Shown here piece by piece: positions 1 to 8,276 of a stretch of 38,713 nucleotides of DNA. The stretch is from Spirochaetales bacterium. GTDB taxonomy: Bacteria > Spirochaetota > Spirochaetia > DAHUYW01. The DNA is taken from assembly GCA_027314665.1 (NCBI GenBank), contig DAHVAK010000147.1, positions 1-38,713 on the forward strand, written 5' to 3'. Under the pieces are notes generated by a model that was not told the origin of the DNA, ran no database searches, and worked only from the letters and a program-made list of their open reading frames with translations. Positions within the stretch are counted from its first letter, which is position 1. Every line of letters begins with the position of its first letter. Both the position numbers and the translations under genes were made by a program.

Positions 1-1164
1 CTCGCGCTCGCGTTCTACGCCGTAATTCCCGGCCTGGGCGCCTTCTACGTCCGCGGGCGCTGGCGAGCCTTTCGTCGGCGCATGATCGAAACCTCTCTCT
101 GCCCGGTGGCAACCTATCGCGATCTCCGGCTGAATCGGGAGGGTTTCATCGGGCGGTTCCGGTTCTTTGGAGGACTCGAGGCGATCCAGGGCGAGGCTCG
201 CGTCTGGCTGAGAAGCGGCGAGCTGTCCGTCTCGGTCGAGCTGCGGAAGGTCGCTCTCTATTGGCTGCCCTCCTTCAGCTTTCCCGAGCAGGGCGGACGC
301 GTGGAGATCAACGAGGAAACCCTTCCCGACGAGACCCCGACTCAGGTTTCCTGGAAACGGATCTTTTCCCTCCCGGAAGGCACGCAGATTTCCGTGAGCG
401 GTCCCCTATACATCGAAGAAGGCACTGCGGTCTTCCGGACAGACAGACAGGAGTCCTTGACCGTCGTCATCTACGACGGTCAAACCGAGAGCATCCTCAG
501 GCGGGCGATCTGGGGAGGCCGCCATCGAAACGAGTATATTAACCCTTTCACCCCAGGCTCGATCACCGTTGGATCCTTTTCCCTGCTGATTCTCTCCTAC
601 GTTCTCTTGCGTGCCCCCCTTGACCGACTGCTTGCGATCATTACGCTCGCGGTGAGTCTCCTGCCAATCCTTCCGCTTCTCCCCCCCGGGCTGCTTCTCT
701 TCTTTCTTTACCGGCGTCTGTGGAAGGAGGCGCGGTTCCTGCGCGCCGAGCGGGACATGCTCCTGCTGCCGCTGCGCTATTTCTCGAGCTTCTCGGGTGA
801 CGCGCCGGAGGAGCGCGCCTCGCTTCCCGATGGGGAGCCCTACGTGATGGAACGCTTCGAGAAGCGAGAGCTCGCGATGCAGCGTCTGGGAAATGGAAAG
901 ATCCGGAGGGCTTCCCGGCTCGGTACGCCGGAGGCAGAAGAGAGGCTGTTCTACGTTTTTGGAAGACCGGATGGTCCGGCGCTTCGCCATCCCGATGATC
1001 CGATGGCGGAGCTCATCATGATTCCCGGCAACCCGCTGCTTCTTTCCCGCAGGTGCGCAAAGCGGGCGAGGACCTTCGAGCTGTTGTCGAGCTTGGTCAT
1101 CGTCATCGGCGTGGTCGTCAACCTCTATCTCGTCCTCGTGGTGCTTGGCGAGCTCATCAAGTAG
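1..1164 (+). CDS. Membrane protein of unknown function (5' end outside window)
   Basis: The reading frame is open from the first base, so the gene starts upstream; the ATG at 82 is internal. The visible 387 residues begin with a hydrophobic stretch (LALAFYAVIPGLGAFYV) followed by a basic segment, which looks like a membrane helix with a cytoplasmic positive end. A soluble, beta-rich section of about 150 residues follows, then two closely spaced hydrophobic stretches (encoded around 550-715), a charged soluble part, and a final hydrophobic helix (LVIVIGVVVNLYLVLVVL) just before the C-terminus. I do not recognise the family. The topology suggests an inner-membrane protein with one extracytoplasmic and one cytoplasmic domain. 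It converges with the pseudo-helicase gene across a 155-base gap in which I see no clear terminator. Confidence 0.7.
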   Translation, partial: LALAFYAVIPGLGAFYVRGRWRAFRRRMIETSLCPVATYRDLRLNREGFIGRFRFFGGLEAIQGEARVWLRSGELSVSVELRKVALYWLPSFSFPEQGGRVEINEETLPDETPTQVSWKRIFSLPEGTQISVSGPLYIEEGTAVFRTDRQESLTVVIYDGQTESILRRAIWGGRHRNEYINPFTPGSITVGSFSLLILSYVLLRAPLDRLLAIITLAVSLLPILPLLPPGLLLFFLYRRLWKEARFLRAERDMLLLPLRYFSSFSGDAPEERASLPDGEPYVMERFEKRELAMQRLGNGKIRRASRLGTPEAEERLFYVFGRPDGPALRHPDDPMAELIMIPGNPLLLSRRCAKRARTFELLSSLVIVIGVVVNLYLVLVVLGELIK

Positions 1165-1319
1165 CGGGAAGGGACAACGAGGCTTCAGCCCGGACCAACA
1201 GGGCGCTGACAGAGTGATTGACCTGCTGCCGAGACGACGTCTTCGGTTGAGCCTCTTGCCCCAGATTGGCTCGAGAGAACGCCGTTTTGGCAGCTGCCTT
1301 TGCGTCTGTCAGCAGCTTG

Positions 1320-2861
1320 CTAATCGTCCTTGTCTTCGCGCTTGCGCGCATGGTTAACCGTGATCTTTCTGCCCCGAAAGTCGCTGCCGTCGAGAAGCTC
1401 GATCGCCTTGTCCGCGAGACTCCCCGGGAGATCCACGAACGAGTAGTTGTCAAGCACCTTGATGTTGCCGATCGACGACGGATTCACCTGAAGCGCGGCG
1501 GAGAACAGGCGGGAAAGGTCGCGCGGAAACGCCTTTCGGTTCTTCCCGATGCTCACAAAGAGGGTCTTCATCTCGCCCTGAGGAACGGCCGTCGCAAACT
1601 TCCCGACCGATTCCTTCAGCAGAAAGGCGGCGAAGTAGCCGCGTAGGAAGAACGGGACGTTTCGACGAATGAGCGCCCGCAGACGATTGAGCTGGCTCGG
1701 ATCCTCGCTCTCTCTGATCCGCTTGACGATGTCCGCGATTCTGCCGCGCAGGACCTCATCCTGCGAGGGGGCGTTGCTGGTGTCCACGTGCTGCACCTCC
1801 TGGAATCTCTTCAGTGCGTTCGCTTCTTCGTTCGAGTGGAGGATGACGATTCGAGCGCGAGACTCCGCTTCTACCAAGGATGAGGCGGTCTTCAGAAAGC
1901 TCTCGGCGCTCTCGGGTACCTGAAAGAACACGAGGTTGCGAAAGGGAGGGAGGCCCTCTCCTGCCTTCGGCGAATCGGCGACGACCGCCCGCACGATTCC
2001 GGCCGCCAGCTCGCGGGCAAGCCCCTCTTTCCCCGACGATGCGGAGCTCGCAAGGAGGCACCTTGCCGGAATGCCCTCCTCCTCGAGAATCCCGCTCACC
2101 TCCTTGGCAAGGCTCGAGGTTCTACAGAGCACCAACACGCCGTTGATCGCCTGCGCAAAGATGATGTCGGAAAGAAGCGCGCCCTTGCTCGCCGGGCTTT
2201 CGGCCTGGTAGAGCGTGGAGGGAATCTTGGCCGCCTCGTCGGCGGTTCTCACGACCTGAGGATGTCGAAGCAGAGGGGCGAGGGGCAGGGTCGGGCCGAC
2301 AAGCGAGCAGGCCAAGACCGTCTGCACCCGTGCGGGGAGCTTCGAGTAGATGAACTGAATATCCTTGTCGAACCCTATCTCTTCGTAGTCGTCGGGAAGC
2401 TCTATGAGCGTCCGGCGCACCGAACGCAGGCTCAGATTTTCACGTCGGATGTGATCGATGAGTCGCTCGGGTGTCCCGATCACGATCTCCGCCGGCTTTG
2501 CCAGCAACTGGAGCTCCCTGCGAATGTTGTCGTCGATGCCAATCAGGGTGACTTCCGGCGGCCTGCGGCTTCCTCCGGCGATCGCCTTGATCTGGCGCCC
2601 GAAGCGCTTCACGGACTCCGGCGAAGAGGCGATGACGAGGGTTCCGATTCCTCGCGAGGCGCCGACGGATCGTTGAAAGAGCGGGAGGACAAGGAGATTC
2701 GTCGATTCAAGGGCGTCTCCCGCCTCTACGACAAGATCCTTGCCCCGTAAGATGAAGGGAACGGCTCGCTGTTCAATCTTGGTGAGGGCCGTATAGCCCA
2801 GGCTCCGGACCAGGGAGAGAAAATCCTCCCTACCCCGTGACGCAGTGAACCCCTGGAACAC
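1320..2861 (-). CDS. DEAD-box helicase-like protein with degenerate catalytic motifs and DbpA-type RNA-binding domain
   Basis: The 513-residue protein follows the DEAD-box layout. A Q-motif-like segment carries Gln31, and motif Ib (TPERL, 130-134) is intact. The Walker A position (usually AxTGTGKT) reads AGDALEST at 47-54, so the ATP-binding Lys is Ser. Motif II (DEAD) reads ELPD at 154-157. Motif III reads ACS near 184, and the HRIGRTGR of motif VI is unrecognisable. The last ~80 residues (about 432-508) resemble the DbpA RNA-binding domain, with features such as LFVSIGK, YSFVDLP and FRGRKITV. Family knowledge says an enzyme without these motifs should not bind or hydrolyse ATP normally. The inference is an RNA-binding scaffold or ribosome-assembly factor. 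The start is GTG behind repeated AGGATAGG, with a consensus promoter upstream. Confidence 0.82.
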   Translation of the reverse strand: MFQGFTASRGREDFLSLVRSLGYTALTKIEQRAVPFILRGKDLVVEAGDALESTNLLVLPLFQRSVGASRGIGTLVIASSPESVKRFGRQIKAIAGGSRRPPEVTLIGIDDNIRRELQLLAKPAEIVIGTPERLIDHIRRENLSLRSVRRTLIELPDDYEEIGFDKDIQFIYSKLPARVQTVLACSLVGPTLPLAPLLRHPQVVRTADEAAKIPSTLYQAESPASKGALLSDIIFAQAINGVLVLCRTSSLAKEVSGILEEEGIPARCLLASSASSGKEGLARELAAGIVRAVVADSPKAGEGLPPFRNLVFFQVPESAESFLKTASSLVEAESRARIVILHSNEEANALKRFQEVQHVDTSNAPSQDEVLRGRIADIVKRIRESEDPSQLNRLRALIRRNVPFFLRGYFAAFLLKESVGKFATAVPQGEMKTLFVSIGKNRKAFPRDLSRLFSAALQVNPSSIGNIKVLDNYSFVDLPGSLADKAIELLDGSDFRGRKITVNHARKREDKDD

Positions 2862-2900
2862 TATCCTATCCTATTATGCTGTAAAAACTTCTATTCGCTA

Positions 2901-2929
2901 ACAGTACAGGTACCTCCCTCATTTGTCAA
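2901..2929 (-). promoter_or_regulatory. Sigma-70-type promoter of the pseudo-helicase gene
   Basis: Read on the minus strand: TTGACA (2924-2929), a 17-base spacer, then TACTGT (2901-2906). Transcription would begin near 2894, giving a leader of about 33 bases with AGGATAGG in front of the GTG start. Confidence 0.6.
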
Positions 2930-2976
2930 GAAAGCCCTTTCGCGCGAACGACCTCGATCAATCCTGCCGTTTCCGA

Positions 2977-2982
2977 TACAAT
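2977..2982 (+). promoter_or_regulatory. -10-like element directly upstream of the HAD gene start
   Basis: TACAAT ends 6 bases before the ATG at 2989. No Shine-Dalgarno sequence is visible and the -35 region (around 2954-2959) is poor. The spacing fits a leaderless transcript. Confidence 0.45.
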
Positions 2983-2988
2983 CCGGGA

Positions 2989-3633
2989 ATGCTTCGAGGC
3001 GTTCTCTTCGACATGGACGGCGTCATCGTCGATTCCGAGCCCTACATCTGCGAGGCGGCGATCGCCATGTTCGAGGAGGCGGGTCTGCGGGTCCGGCCCG
3101 AGGACTTCGCGCCGTTCATCGGCACGGGAGAAAACCGCTATCTGGGGGGAGTTGCCGAGAAGTACGGGCATCCCATCGAGATTCAGGAAGCCAAGCGCCG
3201 AACCTACGAGATCTACCGGAAGATCATCCGCGGGAGGCTCACGGAGCTCCCGGGAGCCATCGCTTTCGTGCGGCGCTGCAGGGAGCGAGGGCTGAAGACG
3301 GCTCTCGCGACGAGCGCCGACCTCATCAAGGTAACGGCGAACCTCGAGGCGATCGGCCTCGCGGGGTCGACCTTCGACGCCATTGTGAACGGTCTCGATG
3401 TCTCGAGGACGAAACCTGACCCGGAGATATACCTAACGGCTTCGCGTCGTCTTGAGCTGGCGAGCTCCGAGTGCCTGGTCATCGAGGATGCCTTGTCCGG
3501 TCTCGCCGCGGCGAGAGCGGCCGGAGCGCGCTGCCTCATGTTGACGACCACCCTCTCTCCCGAGCGGATCCGAGGGGCCGATTGGATCGCCTCCGATCTC
3601 TCGCAGATCCCGGAAGAGGCGCTGTGCTGGTAG
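2989..3633 (+). CDS. HAD-superfamily hydrolase, beta-phosphoglucomutase-like (subfamily IA)
   Basis: This 214-residue protein has all four HAD motifs. Motif I is FDMDGVIVDSE, with the nucleophile Asp8 and the acid/base Asp10. Motif II is TSA (108-110), motif III is Lys142 in TKPDP, and motif IV is IEDALSG with Asp167. The helical cap between residues 15 and 85 is of the small C1 type typical of beta-phosphoglucomutase, phosphoglycolate phosphatase and YniC-like sugar-phosphate phosphatases. Substrate cannot be read from sequence. I chose the ATG at 2989 because it places motif I at the usual distance from the N-terminus; an upstream TTG would add 22 unconserved residues. The gene is divergent from the pseudo-helicase gene. 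Confidence 0.85.
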   Translation: MLRGVLFDMDGVIVDSEPYICEAAIAMFEEAGLRVRPEDFAPFIGTGENRYLGGVAEKYGHPIEIQEAKRRTYEIYRKIIRGRLTELPGAIAFVRRCRERGLKTALATSADLIKVTANLEAIGLAGSTFDAIVNGLDVSRTKPDPEIYLTASRRLELASSECLVIEDALSGLAAARAAGARCLMLTTTLSPERIRGADWIASDLSQIPEEALCW

Positions 3634-3641
3634 CGCAGGAA

Positions 3642-3675
3642 GGCGCACGCCAGGACGACGCCTGCCGGTGCGCGC
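3642..3675 (+). terminator. Possible hairpin terminator after the HAD gene
   Basis: GGCGCAC (3642-3648) can pair with GTGCGC (3668-3673), with an inner AGG/CCT pairing. There is no clear T-run, so this is only a weak candidate. Confidence 0.3.
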
Positions 3676-3692
3676 CTATCTGCGAATCACGT

Positions 3693-3721
3693 TTGATTAT
3701 TTCACCCCTCTACGATATGAT
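3693..3721 (+). promoter_or_regulatory. Promoter of the lipoprotein gene, leaderless layout
   Basis: TTGATT (3693-3698), a 17-base spacer and TATGAT (3716-3721). The ATG of the gene is at 3730, 8 bases beyond the -10 element, so the predicted transcript starts at or next to the start codon. No Shine-Dalgarno sequence is present. Confidence 0.6.
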
Positions 3722-3729
3722 CCTTCCTT

Positions 3730-4539
3730 ATGAGACAGAGCATTCCGTTGAGTAAGAGCGCGTTGTCCCTTGTTCTCGTGGGTATGGCGGCAGTCGTTCT
3801 CCTGAGCTCGTGCCTCGGGGTCGATATGCATACTCGCTTCAACGCCGACGGCTCCGGAATCATCAAGATGAGGCTGCAGATTTCCCGGGCCCTGCTGCAG
3901 ATGAGTCAGGAGGAGGGGGCCTCCCCGATTCCTTTGACGAAGCAGGACCTCGAGGCGGCCTACAAGGACCTGCCGGGCGTCAAGGTGGAGAGCGTTACCG
4001 AGGAAAACACCGACAAGGACAAGATCATCACGGCGACGATCGACTTCAAGGATTTCTCTGTCTTCAAGAGCACGAAGGACCTCGCGGGGACGGGAGCCAC
4101 CCTGACGAAGGGTCCCGACGGCAGGACGACCTATTCCGTCATCATTGGCGCCCCTCAGGAGCTGGAAGAGGCGCCCGGGGTTTCGTCGCAGCCGCTGCCC
4201 GGCGAGGGCACAACGAACGGAGCCTTGCAGCCTGAAGCCGCGCAGGCGGCGCCCGGCGCCGAGCAAGCGGGAGGCGCTTCATCCGGCGGGGCCGAAGGGC
4301 AGTCGAGCGCGACCCAGTCCGGCGCAGCTGCATCGGACGAAAGCGAGCAGGCGGTGGACTCCATGTTCAAGAGCATGCTGGCGGGTTACTCGCTTGAGTA
4401 TTCCGTCACCGCCCCTCGAAAGATAGTCTCCCACACCCTTGGGGAGCTTTCCGGCGACGGCAGAACCGTGGTCTACACGATCAAAATGGCTGATTACGTA
4501 GACTTGAAGGCTCCGCTTGCCTTTCAAGTCGTCTGGTAG
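3730..4539 (+). CDS. Lipoprotein of unknown function
   Basis: The 269-residue product begins with a lipoprotein signal peptide: basic MRQSIPLSKS, a hydrophobic core, and the lipobox LSSC with Cys28 as the lipidation site. Residues about 30-140 form a conserved-looking domain (VDMHTRFNADGSGIIKMR onward) with a repeated strand pattern. A low-complexity Ala/Gly/Ser/Gln/Glu linker (about 145-210) leads to a C-terminal segment of about 55 residues ending in FQVVW. I do not recognise a named family; an envelope-anchored protein is the safe description. An HPr gene follows 31 bases later and may be co-transcribed. The ATG at 3730 is the only start that leaves a full signal peptide. Confidence 0.75.
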   Translation: MRQSIPLSKSALSLVLVGMAAVVLLSSCLGVDMHTRFNADGSGIIKMRLQISRALLQMSQEEGASPIPLTKQDLEAAYKDLPGVKVESVTEENTDKDKIITATIDFKDFSVFKSTKDLAGTGATLTKGPDGRTTYSVIIGAPQELEEAPGVSSQPLPGEGTTNGALQPEAAQAAPGAEQAGGASSGGAEGQSSATQSGAAASDESEQAVDSMFKSMLAGYSLEYSVTAPRKIVSHTLGELSGDGRTVVYTIKMADYVDLKAPLAFQVVW

Positions 4540-4570
4540 CGGTTGCCTCCTCGGGCCCTCCGCGGCGGTC

Positions 4571-4846
4571 ATGGTGACGAAACGCGCAGTTGTGCAGAAT
4601 AGGGCCGGGATTCACGTTCGGCCGTCCGGGGTGATCATGCAGGCGATCCAGGGCTACCCCGGGCAGGTGAGTCTGAGGACCGAAACCTCCGAGACGGCGC
4701 TTGACTCGGTCATGAGCCTCATCGCGTTGGGTCTTTTCCCGGGGGATTGGGTCGAGGTGACCGTGTCGGGACCCGACGAGGCGCAGATGTGCGACACTCT
4801 GGCCGCCTTGTTCGAGAAGCACTTCGACTTTCCTCCCCGGACCTGA
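4571..4846 (+). CDS. ptsH: HPr family phosphocarrier protein
   Basis: This 91-residue protein matches HPr along its length. The phosphorylated His is at the canonical position 15 in AGIHVRPSG, next to Arg17. The regulatory Ser is at position 46 (DSVMSL), as in HPr proteins modified by HPr kinase, and it is followed by LGLFPGDWVEV, which matches the usual LGxxxGDxxxx block. No enzyme I, HPr kinase or EII gene lies nearby. In spirochaetes with few sugar permeases of the PTS, HPr is thought to act mainly in regulation; that role is an inference here. The ATG at 4571 gives the standard HPr N-terminus. No strong Shine-Dalgarno sequence is seen, and the gene may be translated from the upstream lipoprotein transcript. 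Confidence 0.9.
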   Translation: MVTKRAVVQNRAGIHVRPSGVIMQAIQGYPGQVSLRTETSETALDSVMSLIALGLFPGDWVEVTVSGPDEAQMCDTLAALFEKHFDFPPRT

Positions 4847-4860
4847 TGCACGCCGGCAGG

Positions 4861-4889
4861 TTGACAGCCTAGGGTGGGTATGCTACGGT
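4861..4889 (+). promoter_or_regulatory. Promoter of the fabD run, extended -10, leaderless layout
   Basis: TTGACA (4861-4866), a 17-base spacer, and TACGGT (4884-4889) preceded by TGC, an extended -10. The fabD ATG lies 7 bases after the -10 element, with no Shine-Dalgarno sequence between them. Confidence 0.6.
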
Positions 4890-4896
4890 CGCTCCA

Positions 4897-5838
4897 ATGA
4901 AGACGTGCTTTTTGTTCCCTGGTCAGGGAGCACAGTACGCCGGAATGGGACAGGATCTTTGGCAGCAGAGCCCTCGGGTCAAGGAGATCTTCCAGGCGGC
5001 ATCCGACTTCACAGGAATCGACGTCGGAGAGCTGCTCTTCCGCGGCAGCGAGGAGGATCTGCGCAGCACCGACCGCGCTCAGATCGCCATCACTACAGTC
5101 AATCTTGCTGCGAGCGCATACCTGAAAGAACGCGGCGTCTCTTGTGACGGAGCGGCGGGACACAGTCTCGGCGAGTATGCGGCGCTCTTCGAGGCCGGCG
5201 TCATCGGCATGGAGGCGCTCTTTTCCCTCGTAAAGTCGCGCGGTGAGGTGATGGCGGAGGCGAGCAACGCCCTGCACGGCGAGGCCGGGCCCGCGGGGAT
5301 GGCGGCCGTTCTCGGCCTTGAATACGAGAGGGTCGCGGAGCTCTGCAGGACCCGCCTGCCCGGGGTGTATGTAGCCAACCACAACAGCCCGACCCAGATC
5401 GTGCTGTCGGGGACCGCAGAGGGGCTCGCAGCAGCCGAGGCTGCCTGCAAGGAGGCGGGCGCAAAGCGCATCATCCCGCTCAAGGTATCCGGCCCCTTTC
5501 ACTCTCCGCTCATCGAGGCTGCGCGTGAAGCCTTTGCCAGGGTGATCTCCGGCTATCCTTTCGCCGATCCGAGGTGTCCGGTTTACTCCAACGTGACGGG
5601 GAAGGTGATCGCAAGCGGGGAGGAGGCCAGGGAGCTCTGCGTTCGCCAGATCGTTTCGACCGTCATGTGGGTCGAGGACGAGCGGGCGATTCTGGCCGAC
5701 GGTTTCGAGCGCTGCATCGAGGTGGGGCCCGGCAAGGTCCTCACCGGCTTGTGGAAGTCAGTGGGCGACGCGGTGAAATGCCATCCGGCCGGAACAGTCG
5801 AACAGGTCGAAGAGCTGCTTGGAGGAAGCGCACCATGA
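4897..5838 (+). CDS. fabD: Malonyl-CoA:acyl carrier protein transacylase FabD
   Basis: The enzyme moves the malonyl group from CoA to acyl carrier protein, supplying the extender unit of type II fatty acid synthesis in the cytosol. The 313-residue product has the N-terminal FPGQGAQ motif (8-14), the nucleophilic Ser90 in GHSLGEYAA, and the catalytic His202 in GPFHSP. Length is normal for the family. It heads a run with fabG (4-base ATGA overlap) and fabF. The start is placed at the ATG at 4897, which begins right after an extended -10 promoter and gives the canonical short N-terminus. Neither acpP nor fabH is in the window, so the rest of the pathway must be encoded elsewhere. Confidence 0.95.
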   Translation: MKTCFLFPGQGAQYAGMGQDLWQQSPRVKEIFQAASDFTGIDVGELLFRGSEEDLRSTDRAQIAITTVNLAASAYLKERGVSCDGAAGHSLGEYAALFEAGVIGMEALFSLVKSRGEVMAEASNALHGEAGPAGMAAVLGLEYERVAELCRTRLPGVYVANHNSPTQIVLSGTAEGLAAAEAACKEAGAKRIIPLKVSGPFHSPLIEAAREAFARVISGYPFADPRCPVYSNVTGKVIASGEEARELCVRQIVSTVMWVEDERAILADGFERCIEVGPGKVLTGLWKSVGDAVKCHPAGTVEQVEELLGGSAP

Positions 5839-6578
5839 TGCTTCAAGGAAAGGCCGCGCTCGTCACAGGCGGATCCCGCGGGATTGGAAAAGCTATCGTC
5901 CTCGCCTTCCTAAAGGAGGGCGCCTCGGTCTACCACCTTTCGCGAACTGAAGGCGATTCGCAAGCCGCGTTCCGCGAGGCGGCAGAGGCCGGCGGCGGGA
6001 AGGTCGTTTTCAAGCAGTGCGACATCGGAAACGAGGCCGCTCTTGAGGAGACCGTCGAAGCGGTTGTCGCGGAGGTCGGTGGTCTCGACATCCTCGTCAA
6101 CAACGCGGGGATGGCCCGAGACGGTTTGATCTTTCGGATGTCGCTTTCGGACTGGAACGAGGTGATCCGGACGAACCTCACAAGCGCTTTCATTGCGAGT
6201 CGCGTGGCCGCCGCTCAGATGATCAAGCGGCGCTCGGGTTCGATCATCAACATGTCCTCTATCGTCGGCCTCATCGGCAACGGCGGCCAAACCAACTACG
6301 CCGCTTCGAAGGCGGGCCTGATCGGCTTCACGAAGAGTCTCGCGCGCGAGGTTGCGAGCCGATCGGTTCGAGTGAATGCCATTGCCCCCGGTTTCATCGA
6401 GACCGCCATGACCTCGGGCATCGGCGAGCGACAGAAGGAGGCGATGCTCAGCCAGATCCCGATGGGAAGGGTGGGCCTTCCCGACGAGGTCGCGAAGGCG
6501 GCCCTCTTTCTTGCCTCCGAGCTGTCGAGCTATATGACCGGTCAGGTCATCCAGGTGGACGGCGGGATGGGGATGTAG
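5835..6578 (+). CDS. fabG: 3-oxoacyl-[acyl carrier protein] reductase FabG
   Basis: This NADPH-dependent short-chain dehydrogenase reduces 3-oxoacyl-ACP in each elongation cycle. The 247-residue protein shows the cofactor motif TGGSRGIG (11-18), NNAG (89-92), and the catalytic Ser142, Tyr155 and Lys159 (YAASK), plus the FabG-type C-terminus (SSYMTGQVIQVDGGMGM). The start ATG overlaps the fabD stop in ATGA and is preceded by GGAGG about 9 bases upstream. A second ATG follows immediately at 5838. Context between fabD and fabF supports the fatty acid role over other SDR functions. Confidence 0.95.
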   Translation: MMLQGKAALVTGGSRGIGKAIVLAFLKEGASVYHLSRTEGDSQAAFREAAEAGGGKVVFKQCDIGNEAALEETVEAVVAEVGGLDILVNNAGMARDGLIFRMSLSDWNEVIRTNLTSAFIASRVAAAQMIKRRSGSIINMSSIVGLIGNGGQTNYAASKAGLIGFTKSLAREVASRSVRVNAIAPGFIETAMTSGIGERQKEAMLSQIPMGRVGLPDEVAKAALFLASELSSYMTGQVIQVDGGMGM

Positions 6579-6587
6579 GAGAAAAGT

Positions 6588-7841
6588 ATGGAGCAGGAGA
6601 AGCGGAGGGTCGTCATAACGGGGCTGGGGACCGTCAACCCTCTCGGCAACAACGTCAAGGACTTCTGGGAGGGAATCAAGTCGGGCCGGAGCGGAATCGG
6701 CAGGATCACCCGCTTTGACGTTGCGGACTACCCGGCAAAGATCGCAGGAGAGGTCAAGGATTTCGATCCCTCGACCTTCGTGGACAACCGCGAAGCCCGG
6801 CGGATGGATCGCTTCACCCTCTACGCCATGGGTGCCGCCCTTGAGGCCATGAACGACGCAGGGCTCGATCCCGAATCGCTTGACCATGAGCGCTTCGGGG
6901 TCGTCCTCGGCAACGGGATCGGGGGAATGGAGAGTCTCGAAGAGGCCTACTTCCACCTCTTCGAAAAGGGGCCGCGGCGCATTCCGGTGATGACCATCCC
7001 CAAGCTCATCAGCAACATCGCACCGGGTCAGATTGCGATTCGCCTCCAAGCCTGGGGACCCTGCTACACCGTCGTCACCGCCTGCTCCTCGAGCGCGGAC
7101 GCCATCGGCGAGGCGGCAAAGTGGATCCAAGACGGCTTCGCCGACGTGATGATCACGGGGGGCACCGAGGCTGCGATCACCAAGATGGGAATCGGCGGCT
7201 TCTGCGTTCTCCAAACCCTCGCGACGAAGTTCAACGACGCCCCCGAGAAGGCAAGCCGTCCCTTCGACAAGGACCGAGACGGCTTTGTGCTCTCCGAGGG
7301 AGCGGGGGTGTTGATCCTCGAAGACTATGAATACGCCAAGAAGCGTGGAGCTCACATCTACGCAGAGTTCGGCGGCGCCGGGATGACCTGCGATGCAAAC
7401 CACGTCACCGCGCCGCACCCCGAGGGGCGGGGCGCGATCCTCGCCATGAAGGTCGCGCTCTCGCGCGCAGGCATGAAGCCTGAGGATATCGACTACGTCA
7501 ACGCGCACGGCACCTCGACTCACTTGAACGACGCGACGGAGACAAAGGCGATAAAGGCCGCCTTCGGCGAGCATGCCTACAAGGTCAAGATCTCCTCCAC
7601 GAAGAGCATGACGGGCCACTGCGTCGGCGCGGCGGGCGGGGTGGAGGCGATCGTGAGCGTTCTTGCGATCCGCGATCAATTCTTTCCCCCGACCATCAAT
7701 CTTGACGAAGCCGACCCGGAGTGCGACCTTGACTATGTGCCGCACAAGGGGATCTACGGCAAGATCAATGCAGTCATGTCGAACTCCCTTGGATTTGGCG
7801 GGCACAACGGGATTCTCGTCCTGAAGAAGTTCGTGGAATAA
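6588..7841 (+). CDS. fabF: 3-oxoacyl-[acyl carrier protein] synthase II FabF
   Basis: The condensing enzyme joins malonyl-ACP to a growing acyl-ACP chain. The 417-residue product has the thiolase fold signatures of KAS II: nucleophile Cys166 in TACSSS, His307 in NAHGTST, and His344 in the MTGHCVGAAGG block. This Cys-His-His triad separates FabF/FabB from KAS III. A GGAG sequence precedes the ATG and the gene begins 9 bases after fabG. It closes the fabD-fabG-fabF run, and the same transcript probably continues into the small unknown gene 13 bases downstream. Confidence 0.95.
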   Translation: MEQEKRRVVITGLGTVNPLGNNVKDFWEGIKSGRSGIGRITRFDVADYPAKIAGEVKDFDPSTFVDNREARRMDRFTLYAMGAALEAMNDAGLDPESLDHERFGVVLGNGIGGMESLEEAYFHLFEKGPRRIPVMTIPKLISNIAPGQIAIRLQAWGPCYTVVTACSSSADAIGEAAKWIQDGFADVMITGGTEAAITKMGIGGFCVLQTLATKFNDAPEKASRPFDKDRDGFVLSEGAGVLILEDYEYAKKRGAHIYAEFGGAGMTCDANHVTAPHPEGRGAILAMKVALSRAGMKPEDIDYVNAHGTSTHLNDATETKAIKAAFGEHAYKVKISSTKSMTGHCVGAAGGVEAIVSVLAIRDQFFPPTINLDEADPECDLDYVPHKGIYGKINAVMSNSLGFGGHNGILVLKKFVE

Positions 7842-7854
7842 CCTCGGGAGAGCC

Positions 7855-8232
7855 ATGGTTTCCTCCGATCGATTCCAAAAGCTCGTTCGGCAGCTCCGCA
7901 AGGAGCATGAGCTTTCGCCCGAGGAGCGCAACGAGCGGCTGCGCGGTTACTTTTTCACCTCGATGCGCGAGCTGCCGGAGAATCTCTGCTACGACCTCTT
8001 TGACCGCTGGTCGGAGGAAGCGGAGCCCGAGGGAAGGGGCTTCGATTGGCTCGCGGATCGCCTGGTCATCCTCATTGATCTCTTTCAGGGAGAATATGAC
8101 GATGCCGGGGACCCCCTCGCGCCCGGGGAGTGGGATTTCGTCCGCGACGCAGTCTCCGAGAGCGCGTCGGATATGGACGTGACGACCCTGACCTATGTGA
8201 TGCAGCGCGTCGTCGAACGGGGTCGGATCTAG
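7855..8232 (+). CDS. Small acidic protein of unknown function, following fabF
   Basis: The 125-residue product is soluble, acidic and predicted helical, with a basic N-terminus (RFQKLVRQLRKEHEL) and no signal peptide or membrane segment. I do not recognise the family. A GGGAGA sequence sits a few bases before the ATG, and the gene lies 13 bases after fabF, so it is likely co-translated from the fatty-acid transcript. Position suggests, but does not show, a link to lipid synthesis or to the redox genes that follow. Confidence 0.7.
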   Translation: MVSSDRFQKLVRQLRKEHELSPEERNERLRGYFFTSMRELPENLCYDLFDRWSEEAEPEGRGFDWLADRLVILIDLFQGEYDDAGDPLAPGEWDFVRDAVSESASDMDVTTLTYVMQRVVERGRI

Positions 8233-8276
8233 CGTGCGGGGCTGCGGGGAGCCCGTCGGATGCGTGAGGGAAGCGG

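Noticed and set aside
5910-7931. Very long open frame on the minus strand opposite fabG and fabF
   Set aside because: It is a shadow of GC-rich codon use. The plus-strand products are unmistakable enzymes and the minus-strand translation has no recognisable domain. The same holds for long minus-strand frames opposite the TPR, RodZ-like, uvrD and gatAB genes.
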